NCBI GenBank assembly: GCA_015680905.1
Contig: CM027379.1
Span: 30,460,501 to 30,524,500, forward strand
Length of the DNA stretch: 64,000 nucleotides
Direction of reading: 5' to 3'
DNA from: Coptis chinensis
Lineage: Eukaryota > Streptophyta > Magnoliopsida > Ranunculales > Ranunculaceae
Below, piece by piece: positions 36,672 to 47,578 of this stretch. Numbering within the stretch: position 1 is the first letter of the stretch; the number at the start of each line of letters is the position of its first letter. Under the pieces are notes generated by a model that saw only the letters and a program-made list of their open reading frames with translations, searched no databases and was not told the DNA's origin. The translations under genes were made by a program, and so were the position numbers.

Positions 36672-37323
36672 TGTTGGGGTTAATACCAATACCAATCGAT
36701 CCCCATTACACAGATAACTTGTATTTGAACTCACTTCAACTCCAGACAAATTCTAAATATCAACTACAACCTAGCTAACATGCCTAACTCTTTAAACAAC
36801 TATTAACAACAGATAATAATGTAAGGAGAAGAACAAGCATACCACAACACAAAGATATACCTTGATTTAGCCAATAGTGCCTACTTCCACAAGAGCTAAT
36901 CCTTTTATAAAGTGGGAATGAAGATTACAATCACTCCTTTCAGTCTCTCACCTTACTAGATCACTCCTCTCTCTTTACAAGCTCGTTTCTCTGTAAAGGT
37001 TATCTCCCAATCTTGATTGCTTTCAAGATTGGGTTTTTTCTCTGTTGTGTTGTCTTGGTTCGTGTGTTAGGTTTTTCCAAACCCCAATATATATTGCAAA
37101 CTCACGGTTTCACAAAAATAGAATTCTGTCGAAAATAGGCATGGGCGCGGGTGCGCTCTCGGCAAGGCCAATGTCGAGCGCACGCGCCCTCAAAGTACTG
37201 TAAGTTGTCCACGTCATAGGTGCGGGTGCGCCTTGAGCAAGACTAATATAAGCGCATGCGCGCTCAAGCTTCTCCACGCAAATTGAACTCCTTTTTCTCC
37301 TCATGTGAGGGATAACTCCAACA
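36672..37323 (-). repeat. copia-3 right (5') LTR
   Basis: This 652-bp LTR contains a GC-rich block (37,140-37,275, cgcgggtgcgctc, gagcgcacgcgcc) that stands out against the AT-rich surroundings. Confidence 0.88.
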
Positions 37324-37549
37324 AAACTATGCTAGATAGCTTGTGTATTTGTTGTTTGGAAGTTGGTTCTGGCATTTCAAGGAGAGCTCGTATTTGTTCA
37401 GGGTTTGCTTCAATGCGTATTTGTGAAACGAGTTATCCTAAGAAATTCCCTGTGGCTACCCCAAATACACACTTTTCTGGGTTAAGCTTCATTTTGTTTT
37501 GGTGCAATCTTTTAATGGTTTCTTCCAGGTGAGAAATGTGGTCGCCAGC
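37324..37549 (-). pseudogene. gypsy B RT segment between copia-3 and gypsy C
   Basis: This short piece is homologous to gypsy A at about 515-740, the part of RT downstream of the catalytic motif. It links the two halves of gypsy B pol. The plus-strand frame across it is not a gene. Confidence 0.8.
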
Positions 37550-37772
37550 TGTTAGTACCCTCCACTCTCAAACACTCGTAGCAGACCACGTGTCCAGACT
37601 AAAAGCATGTCGTGCATACGACCTAAGGTCAGGTCATCCAAATGACCTAGGAAACGTAACTGCTGCAAACTAGTCAACAACATCATTAATGAGAGATCAT
37701 TACTTCATAACGACAGAAGAAGTAAAAGCAATCATCAAGACCGCACAAAAGAAGGATCTACGCCTATAAAAG
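37550..37772 (+). repeat. gypsy C 5' LTR, first part
   Basis: It starts tgttagtaccctccactc and matches 47,175-47,396. The copia-2 insertion lies directly after it in the cctataaaag TATA-like block. Confidence 0.88.
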
Positions 37773-39008
37773 TGTAGGAACCGTTATTTCAGAATGTAAA
37801 TTTCTACAAACTGCGAACACCCACGCGCAGCAGAATTAATGGGTGTCAACAATTTTGATTGGAAAATACACCTGTAAATTGGCTAAGATAACTCTGAGAA
37901 TATAAGATATATGAATCAGCAACCTCTTGATCTTCTTTTGTATTCATATCCTTAGATTGGACGTTGTATGGGCAACGATCTACCAACAAACCTTTTCTTT
38001 CTCTCTTTCCTTGCCTTTTTTTTTTAACAAATGAATAGCAAATTCGGCCAGGAGAGAAGGGTTTTTTTATTTATAGGCTACAATAGGGACCATGATGAGA
38101 AATTAGGGTTGGGCCTCTTGACGGGCTTGGGCTTCCCATGTTTGCCCAGAACACACAGCCTAAGTCTGTCAACAAATAATTTATTCCACTAAAGGCCATT
38201 GTTGCATTACCGCCCTAATCCCAAATTACGTGTTACGTTTATGGGATCCATATTATATGCTTGTTGATCTCCCCGTGTTTAAGATATCGAATGCCCGTTG
38301 ATTAAGTCAAGTTACTGACAACTACATTAATCAACTTCTTATGTCCTTGAATAGTACCACTGAACCTCATTGTCATGTTGGATTAAATCCACCTGCAGGG
38401 TTTACATGACAATCCTTATGAGCTCCTCAAGGGGACATCATCAACCCGACTTCTTGCGGGTCACAGATTCCTTCTATAATCAACAGCACACCTTACATAC
38501 AATGTCATTACCCAATCCATCGAGTTTGTTGATTCACAAATGAATCTCACTCATTGATGATTTAAAGCAATGTACAATGCACGTAAGTGCTTGTTATTAT
38601 ATCCGGATTAAGAGGACAAGCATCCATAATAACAGAGGTGTTTGTTCTCTTATATAGTCAGTATAAAGATAAACAACCTCACTTGGTCATGTTCAATACA
38701 CACAAAGTGTACTAGTGTAATCCTATATAGTCAAGATAGACTAATACCAGATTATACTACAACCATATCAATGGTTTGTCCAAATCCATTTAGGTTGTGA
38801 ACGTTTACTTAGATTTTATAAGGTACTGATGATATGATCTTCTGTGTGTCAACACACACCATATCATCTACAACATAAAGTATTTAGACACATGCATATA
38901 ACTAATAACATATATAATATGCATAACATTTGCCTATATGATTCTCATTCAAAATATAAAGAATTAGAGTTAATACAAAAGTAATGCTTTTAGTATATAA
39001 CCCTATCA
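37773..39008 (-). repeat. copia-2 3' LTR
   Basis: It is about 1,236 bp, TGTAGGAACC to CCCTATCA on the plus strand. It has the same content as 43,223-44,454 and as the solo LTR at 1,939-3,170. Confidence 0.92.
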
Positions 39009-41577
39009 ATCTCCCACTTATACTCAAAGCATTTCTTTTTAGTATACTACTAACAAATCTCCCACTTATACTTAAAGCTATGCTGCCAAGCATCTGATTC
39101 CCATCCCCTCAACATGCCTGTCAAGGGGTTAGCTAGGTTATCTTCTGATGCTATCTTGGTAACAGTAACATCTCCTCTTATTATGTGGTACTTGCGCTCA
39201 ATGTGTTTACTTGCTTACAAGAAGTTTTGGAGCCAAACTGATTCTTTGGCTGCCACATATTCAGCTTTCATGGTGGAGTCAGACACGCATTTCTGTGTGA
39301 CACTCCTTCATATTATGGCTCCACCTCACAAGGTAAACACACAACCTGAGGTAGACTTACTTTTGTCCCTATCTGACTGAAATTCAGAAACTGTATACCC
39401 TAAGGGAACCAAACTATCTGTATGGTATACTAACATATAATCCATAGTCCTTTTTAGGTACTTCAAAATATGTTTTACCGCAGTCCAGTGCCCTTGTCCT
39501 AGGTTCTTCGGATATCTGCTAACCATGCCAACGACAAAGCAGATGTCTAGCCTCGTGCATAGCATGGCGTACATTAAGCTTTCTACATCCGAAGCATAAG
39601 GAACCGCTTTCATGTCCTCTATCTTTTTTGGTGTCTTGGGACACATATCCTTTGATAGAGGAACTCCATGCTTGAAAGGCAAGAAACCTTTCTTGGAGTT
39701 TTGCATGTTAGAACGAGTCAACATAGTATCAATATAGGTAGCCTGAGATAAGCACAACAACCTTTTCTTACGATCTCTTATAATTTTGATCCCAAGGATG
39801 TGACCCACTTCTCCTAAGTCCTTCATATCAAATTGCTTTGATAACCATACCCTTATGTCTGACAACACTTTCACATTATTTCCAATGAGTAAGATGTCAT
39901 CTACATAAAGCACAAGAAATACCACTACGTTTCCATCAAATTTCTTGTACAAAACAAGATGCTCTTGACCTTTTTCAATGAATCCTTCTGGTTGCTCCAT
40001 ATAGATGGTTTCCTCAAGACTTCCATTAAGGAAAGCTATCTTGACATCCATTTTATAGACCCACTTGCATCCAATGTGTTTTATACCATTGCGTGGCTCT
40101 ACAAGCTCCCAGATCTGATTAGAATCCATAGATTCCATCTCAGAATTCATTGCCTTTTGCCAAGATATTACATCTCTATCTTGGAGTGCTTCATTGTAGG
40201 TCTAGGGATCAGGATCTTGGTTATCAGTGGTTATGTCTAAAGACAATTCCAAACCAATCCACCTATCAGGTTGTCTAACAACCCTCCCACTACGATGAAG
40301 CACCTCTTGTTCTTGTACGTCATTGGTGACACGTTGTGGTTCCTATTTTTGTACAATTGGTACTAAAGTAGTTTAATGTCTCTCCTCTCAATACTTCTAA
40401 AATAATACTACTTGGGGTAAAATTTAATGCACTGTGGATGGAATAAGATTAGTGATATATAAATTGCTTTCTAATGCACCAGAACAGATAAAATGTTTAT
40501 TTTTCTTAATGACGATCTTGTCATTTAAAAGAAACAGGATACCCATCCTTAATTAACATAGAAACTGAAATCAAGTTCTTTCTAAAATTAGGCACATAAA
40601 GACAATTCTTTAACACCATAGTCTTATTTCTACCAAAAGATAAACAAACATCTCCCACTGCAATAGCTACTACTTTCGTAGCATCCTCAAAGATAAGGCA
40701 ATCTCTCCAGCACTAAGTTTTTTGGTTTCCTGGAACCTCTGCAATGAAATGCAGACATGGTTAGTGGCTTTCGTATCTACACACTAGGTACTGGTAGATA
40801 ACACCGCTAAACATGTTAAACGACTAGTGCATGAGACATACCTCCATTATTCTCTTTGTTGAGAAGAGGACAATCTGGCTTCCAGTGTCCTAACTGCTTG
40901 CACTTGAAGCACTTGCTCTTAGGCTTTTGCACAACTCCTTGAGGTCTCATGCCCTTCTTTGCCATGCTCCTATGCTTCTGAACATTATTCTTCTTCTTAC
41001 CGCCATTAGGCGTAGAAGTACAAACCTTCTCAGTAGCATAAACCTGAACATAACTCTGCTTAAAGAGACTCTCAGCTGACTGAAGTTTTGTTATTAGTTC
41101 CGCCAAAGAATACAACCTTTTGTTCATGTTGTAGTTAAGGCAGAACGGTTCAAATCTTTCAGGCAGCGTCATGAGAATGATATCGACCTGCGTTTTCGTA
41201 TCGATATCAACTCCAAGGATTTCTAACTTATTCAGATAAGCCATCATCCTGAGTATATGATCCGCTACGGGGAGTCCCGCCCGGTCCATAGTTGTGGTCA
41301 TCAAGTTTTTCATGGCAGTTTGCCTAGCAGCCCTATTCTGGTGTCCGAAGAGTTCCGTGAGATTGAGTATCATATCATAAGCCGTGGTCATGGCCTGATG
41401 CTGATGTTGCAACACACCTGACATAGATGCCAGAATGTAACACCGCGACATCTCATCTGCCTTGTTCCACTTCTTATATGCTACTTTCTCGTCTTCTCCA
41501 GCAATATCGTCAGGCTTAGGTGGGCATTCTTCATTGAGTACAAATTTGTACTCTTCAGTAGTCAACACGATATCCAA
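39009..41577 (-). pseudogene. copia-2 gag and reverse transcriptase/RNase H remnants
   Basis: The gag frame (41,577-40,816) has a UBN2/copia-type text, YILASMSGVLQHQHQAM and LGVDIDTKTQVDIILMTLPE. A CCHC knuckle, CFKCKQLGHWKPDCP, follows. Reverse transcriptase remnants (40,150-39,326) include FLVLYVDDILLIGNNVKVLS and YASDVESLMYAMLCTRLDIC. RNase H traces lie between 39,325 and 39,110. I do not see integrase. The lineage within copia is left open. Confidence 0.85.
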
Positions 41578-42689
41578 GTCTTGGCCCTATGTAATTAGGG
41601 CCAAGAAGTTTGTTTTCCTTAAGAATAGTTGCTAGTGGGTTGAAAGTAACCATTTTGAAAACATGAGAATCACATAAAATAACTATTATGTAGGGCAAAA
41701 ACTTCTTGAGTTAATAACAAAAATTAATTAATTAATCAACCCATCACTTGCACCCTCCACACCGAGAAGTAGTAAGCCACGATAGTGTGGACGTTTACCA
41801 TTCTACATTCGTGGAAATACTTTTGGAGTTAACTTAAAAAATTAATTAATTAACCCGTCAGCACCCTACACACCGAGATGTAGTAAGCCACGATAGTGTG
41901 GAAGTTTACCATATCTACATTCGTGTAGAGAGGTTTTTCCTATTAGTTCTACTTCTCATCAACTTAACAGCACACCACTCATTAGAGTGGACACATGCCA
42001 TCTAGACAAGTAAAACTAAAATGCTGACCTTTCTTTGGTCCTACAAATAATAGCAGTGACTCTGATGGGGAGGATACCATTACTTTCATCTAAGTGTATA
42101 CCATTACTCAACACTAAGTCCATTATTTGTAATGAATCCCTTTAGATGGAGAAGTGAATCCATTCATTTAATAATTTCATATAGTTGTCCTTTAGAAGTT
42201 TGTTCTGGTGATTCGTAATTAGACTCATCCGATATGGAGGATGGCACTAAAACCGACGTGCAAGTATAATTACATCACTAACAAACCAGTAATGGAGACC
42301 GTGGGATTTATACGAAACTAAATTCCCGCTCCCACTTAGTTATTTAGAACTGAGAATCTTTCAGTTTACTGGTCAGGCCTATGTCCATGTTATCTATTAT
42401 TCATGTGGGCTTAGTTTTTAACAAACATCCACAAATAAAAACATGCATATAGAATAAGCAAATATGAACAATAAAATGGAAAATAAATTCCCAACTGTTA
42501 TGGCCCATATTCATTGCTCCATCCTGTTCGCTGAACTCTTTTAGTTGCCTTTGCAAAATCCGGCGGGATTCGGGGCAGCGCCCCGATTTTTTATTTATTT
42601 ATTTATTTTTTAGAAATCGTGGCCTGTTTCCTTCATTGGAAACCTCATGAAATCACTGCATAGACCCCCGAACAGCAAACAAATTTCAT

Positions 42690-42960
42690 CTCATTATAGA
42701 GAAAAAAAATTCTCTTTCTGTCGTGAAAGGCGCGACCCGCGCTCTTTTGTGCCTGTATAAGGCGCATGGTGCGTTCATGCTCCAGGCGTATCAGCGTGAC
42801 CTGCGCACCTTCCTTTTTCGACTTCCAGGCGCTTGAGCGCGACCTACGCTCCTGCCTTTTACGACTTCCAAAGCTTTGAACGCGATCTGGCTCTGCGCTT
42901 TTTGCGACTTCGGGCACTTGAGAGCGACTGGCGCCCAAAGATAAAAACTTCGGTTTCAAA
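42690..42960. repeat. GC-rich repeats in the copia-2 leader
   Basis: Four to five imperfect units of about 45-50 bp each contain a gcgcgacc(t/c)gcgct-like core and a cgacttccag-like spacer. They lie between the 5' LTR and gag. One 16-mer, ggcgcgacccgcgctc (42,729-42,744), is the exact reverse complement of 5,996-6,011 in the copia-1 LTR. The segment 41,578-42,690 is leader sequence without a gene. Confidence 0.75.
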
Positions 42961-43222
42961 TCTGAACCAATCCAATTCTTGATCTTTTGATCTTACAATA
43001 GATTACATCAATGAAAAAAAACAACAACATGATACATACTGTGATTTAAATTACATCCATCAATAATAAAAAACTGTAAAACCGATCAATTTTTCATAAA
43101 ATCAAAATCAATCCATTTCTTTCCAGAAATCATTCTGACCATAACAATTGGTCTAGATGCCTGCAAAACCAAGTTAGAATAGTTCTACATCTACCAACAA
43201 ATCTACATGCTATGATACCAAT

Positions 43223-44454
43223 TGTAAGAACCGTTATTTCAGAATGTAAATTTCTATAAACCGCGAACACCCACACGCAGCGGAATTAATGGGTTTTCAC
43301 GATTTTGATTGGAAAACATACATGTAAATCGGCTAAGATAACTCTGAGAATATAAGATATATGAATCAACAACCTCTTGATCTTCTGTTGTATTCCTATC
43401 CTTAGATTGGACGTTGTGTGGGCAACGATCTACCAACAAACCCTTTCTTTCTCTCTTTCCTTGCCTTTTTTTTAAACAAATGAATAGTGAATTCGGCCAG
43501 GAGAGAAGGGTTTCTTATTTATAGGCTACAACAGGGACCATGAGGATAAATTAGGGTTGGGCCTCCTGACGGGCTTGGGCTTCTCATGTTCGCCCAGAAC
43601 ACACAGCCCAAGTCCGTAAACAAATGGCTTATTCCACTAAAAGCCATTGTTGCACTACCGCCTTCATCCCAAATTACGTGTTACGTTTATGGGCTCTATA
43701 TTATATGCTTGTTGATCTCCCCGTCTTTAAGATATCGAATGCCCGTTGATTAAGTCAAGTTACTGACAACTATATTAATCAACTTCTTATGTCCTTGAGT
43801 AGTACCACTCAACCTCATTGTCATATCGGATTAAATCCACCTGCAGAGTTTACATGACAATCCTTATGAGCTCCTCAAGGGGACATCATCAACCCGACTT
43901 CTTACGGGTCACGAATTCCTTCTATAATCAACAACACACCTTACATACAATGTCATTACCCAATCCATCGAGTTTGTTGATTCACAAATGAATCTCACTC
44001 ATTGATGATTTAAAGCAATGTACAATGCACGTAAGTGCCCATTATTATATCCGGATTAAGAAGACAAACATCTGTAATAACAGAGGTGTTTGTTCTCTTA
44101 TATAGTCAGCATAAAGATACACAACCTCACTTGGTCCTGTTCAATACACACAAAGTATACTAATGTAATCCTATAGTCAAGATAGACTAATACCAGATTA
44201 TACTACAACCATACCAATGGTCTGTCCAAATCCATTTAGGTTATGAACGTTTACTTATACTTTATAAGGTACTGATGATATGATCTTCTGTGTGTCAACA
44301 CACACCATATCATCTATAACATAAAATATTTAGACAGATGTATATAATTAATAACATATATAATATGTATAACATTTGCCCATATGATTCTCATTCAAAA
44401 TATAAAGAATTAGAGTTAATACAAAAGTAATGCTTTTAGTATATAACTCTATCA
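43223..44454 (-). repeat. copia-2 5' LTR
   Basis: This 1,232-bp LTR is adjacent to the primer-binding site and pairs with 37,773-39,008. Confidence 0.92.
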
Positions 44455-44644
44455 ACAAGGAGGCATCTTCTCCATTTTCAAGGGATGCCAATTCTCCATC
44501 TTCTCGATCATCTATCTCTATCTCCCCTCCAATCAACCAATCAAAACCTCGAACTACGTTCGACTTGATTCGAGTTCACTAAAGAACTCGATACTTAGGT
44601 AGCTTAATATAATCGAGTTCAGTCGAAGAAATACTACCTCTACA
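44455..44644 (+). repeat. gypsy C 5' LTR, second part
   Basis: It resumes with the duplicated target acaag, then gaggcatcttctcc. It ends cctctaca at 44,644, just before the primer site, and matches 47,392-47,578. Confidence 0.88.
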
Positions 44645-47174
44645 TAGGCGCCGTCTGCCGGATCATCTTCTTGAGAAAAATCATTCAAACCATTTTCTCA
44701 AACCCACGAAACTTGGTAAAACCACCATGGAAGGACAGCTCAAAGCTTTAGCCAATCAAATGAAAACTCCCCAAGATTCTTTTATGGCAAACACATCATT
44801 GAAGTTTCCATAACGCTGGTGTGGATTATCAATGGCGACAAGCGAAAATTCGGATAATCTGAGCACACTTCTATGTTGTAAGATATACTTCTTACTTACA
44901 TATCACTTGCAGTCGATCCAGTACCAACCTGAGGGCTGCAACTACCACTATGTCACACGTTCCTTTATGGCAAATCGGTGACAATACAGATCCAGGAATC
45001 CAACTTACAGGTCGCTCCTTACCAGGTCAACTAAGGTGTTGGTTCAACCAATCTCAAACAAAAATTTTAGAGCATGTTAATCTATGGACCTATATCAATG
45101 AGGAGAAGTACATACTAGCATAACTCATCATAGAGCTATATCAAAACCTCAGCCAGATCTCATGCAAAGACCTCCACCAGGTCGTCCATCAGCCTTCCAT
45201 CAACCAGGTCGACATCAGTCATGTCGTCCTTAGCCAGGTCATCCTCCGCCAGGTCGTCCATTAGATCAGCGCCTCATTAGTTCAAGTCGGACAAAAACAA
45301 AAAAAATGTGAATTTGCATGAGAAAATAGTGGATTTTGACCTCGAAAATGGCCACCACAGAGCAAAGCTCGATGGTAACAACGTGGGCGCCACCGAGATC
45401 TTTCCGAATTGGGATCACATGTGTGATTCTGACAATTATAGCTAAAATTATGGCCAAAATACCAAAACGCATCCAAACTTACTTTAATTAGCTAAAGATC
45501 ACGATTACTTGCCATCTTTGCGCTTATCCGCCAACTCATGATACTTTATTACCATCAATGTGCAATCTGACAACTCAACATCATCTGACTTAGATCCTCC
45601 TACATCATTAGCCAGGTTATCCATCAGATCAGCGCATTATCAAGTCAGGTCGCCCTCAGATCAGATCATCCTCAGATGAGCTTATCCTCAGATCAGCTCA
45701 TCATCAAGTCAGGTCATCCTCATATTAGCTCATCCTAAAGTCAGGTCGTCCTCAGATCAAGTCATCCTTAGATCAGCTCATCTTCAAGTCAGGTCATCCT
45801 CAGATAAACTCATCTTCAAGTCAGGTCGCCTTCAGATCAGCTAATCCTACGATCAGGTCATTCTCAGCTTAGGTCATCCTTAGATCAGCTCATCCTCAAG
45901 TCAGGTTGTCCTCAGATCAGGTCATCCACAGATCAGCTCATCTTCTGATCAGGTCGTCTTCAACTCAGGTCATCCTCAGATCAAGTCATCCTCAAGTCAG
46001 GTCAGAGTAGGTCTACAACCTGGAAGAAGCAACCAATATTCCAACTATCAGTTTAACTCGAACACAATCACTGTCAGTTCAGCTTGTACACAGGTTGTCA
46101 TAAGTTCAATGGAGCTTGAACGAACATCAATATTCTAGGTCGTCCCAGACTTACCGCACCTTAAAGCTCACATCGATGATATCAATAATCAATCTAAAAA
46201 GCTCGCTCGCCAAGGAGTTATACCACACACAAAAGGTTGCCAGCATATTCATCATCAATTGAAATAACAAATCAAGGGGAAACAATACTTTGTCGAATCG
46301 AGGAATCAACAATTCCAAACCGAGAAGCATCTAAGTGTTCTCGAATTAGATATAACAATTCAAAGCACGCAGTTCCCTCCTCGACAGTTCGTATATACTA
46401 CAAACCAGTGAGTCGCTCGAATTACAAAATGAAAGTTCACTCCCTTGCAGTTTATTGCAAGCCAATCAAGCTGGGGGGCTAGCCATAGCCATCTCCGAAC
46501 TAGGACAAGTTATTACCATCTAAACATGTCAATCAAGATCCAACACTGGAGCTAAACAACATTAACACCCACAAGGGGCTGATTCTACTACGAGCTGGGG
46601 ACTAGCTATAACCATCTCCAACCTGGTCGCTCAAAGCTCCAAAACTAGGCCTAGCAACATACAATCAATTCAAGACTAATAACCATAGTGACGCCCTCAA
46701 AATGTTAGCTATCAACCATAATGATGCTTCCAAAAGGCTAACTATCAACAAAAATGCCCCCAAAAGGCATACAAATCAACTTAACACCAACACCAGGGTT
46801 AAGCTTGATTGAACTATAATTACCACTCAAAGGCTAATTATCAGTTAAATCCAATCTACGTTACCCCCAAAAGGACCACAAATCGACTTAAGGCCTCTGA
46901 TAGGGTTAAGCTTGTTTCAACTGTAATTACCACTCAAAGGCTAATTATCAGTCAAATCTAATCTATGCACTACGAGCTACGATTTGCGCACTACAATATA
47001 GGACCTACCACATCAACTCACAACAAAACTCTAAGCAACAAACAACATCTAGTCTACAAACACAGAAAATTTAATTCGTAACAATCTCCATTTTTAACCA
47101 AGTAAGACACGCGGTCTCCTTTATTATCTTTCTTTACACCACTATTCTAACAGTGATATAAAGAAAAGGGGCTA
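44645..47174 (+). other. gypsy C internal region, no gag or pol
   Basis: I find no capsid, protease, RT, RNase H or integrase text on either strand. The region holds a primer site, a tract of short direct repeats (45,160-46,010), and degenerate units near the 3' end (46,690-46,960). Those units match, inverted, the gypsy B 3' region at 29,340-29,640. It is consistent with a large non-autonomous derivative that borrows proteins from relatives. Confidence 0.75.
45600..46010 (+). repeat. short tandem repeats, tcaggtcatcctcagatcag
   Basis: About twenty imperfect copies of a roughly 16-20-bp unit are present, such as aggtcatcctcagatcag, agctcatcctcaagtc and aggtcgtcctcagatca. A sparser set of related motifs runs back to 45,160. 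Confidence 0.85.
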
Positions 47175-47578
47175 TGTCAGTACCCTCCACTCTCAAACAC
47201 TCATGACAGACCACGTGTCCAGACTACAAGTAGGTCATGCATACAACCTAAGGTCAGGTCGTCCAAACGACCTAGGAAACGTAACCACTGCATGCTAGTC
47301 AACAACATCATTAATGATAGATCATTACTTTTTAATGGAAGGAGTAAAAGCAATCATCAAGACAGTGCAAAAGGGTATCTACGCCTATAAAAGGAGGCGT
47401 CTTCTCCATTCTCAAGGGAGGCCAATTCTCTATCTTCTCGATCATCTATCTCCATCTCCCCTCCAATCAACTAATCAAAAGCTTGAACTATGTCCGACTT
47501 GATTCGAGTTCACTAAAGAACTTGATACGTAGGCAGCTCGACATAACCAAGTTCAGTCGAACAAATCTTACCTCTACA
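47175..47578 (+). repeat. gypsy C 3' LTR
   Basis: It runs 404 bp from TGTCAGTACC to CCTCTACA and is uninterrupted. It is preceded by the polypurine tract. Confidence 0.92.

Larger units (their letters stand above)
32091..37323 (-). mobile_element. Ty1/copia element copia-3, Tnt1-like, inserted in gypsy B pol
   Basis: The element begins TGTTGGGG (32,091) and ends ccaaca (37,323). The flanks aaacc (32,086-32,090) and aaact (37,324-37,328) form a 5-bp target duplication with one change. It lies on the minus strand, and an initiator-Met-type primer site (GTATCAGAGCC) borders the right LTR at about 36,658-36,671. It is broken, with roughly eight interruptions. LTR divergence is about 8 % by eye where both are present. 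Confidence 0.93.
37773..44454 (-). mobile_element. Ty1/copia element copia-2, inserted in the gypsy C 5' LTR
   Basis: The element is 6.7 kb. Its LTRs are 37,773-39,008 (3') and 43,223-44,454 (5'). The flanks aaaag (37,768-37,772) and acaag (44,455-44,459) form a target duplication with one change. The minus-strand primer site TTGGTATCATAGC (about 43,210-43,222) and the polypurine tract AAGTGGGAGAT (39,009-39,019) are present. The internal region is shorter than a full copia, and only gag and the RT/RNase H part are recognisable. It is broken, with several interruptions. LTR divergence is about 6 % by eye, which makes it the youngest layer of the nest. Confidence 0.92.
37550..47578 (+). mobile_element. 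Ty3/gypsy-type non-autonomous element C, inserted in gypsy B RT
   Basis: The flanks ccagc (37,545-37,549) and ccagc (47,579-47,583) are a perfect 5-bp target duplication. The plus-strand 5' LTR is split by copia-2 (37,550-37,772 plus 44,455-44,644), and the 3' LTR is 47,175-47,578. The primer site at 44,645 (taggcgccgtctgccgg) and the polypurine tract AAAAGGGGCTA at about 47,165-47,174 are clear. The 2.5-kb interior lacks gag and pol. LTR and 3' repeats resemble gypsy B, so it is probably a deletion-type partner of that family. LTR divergence is about 12 % by eye. Confidence 0.88.
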
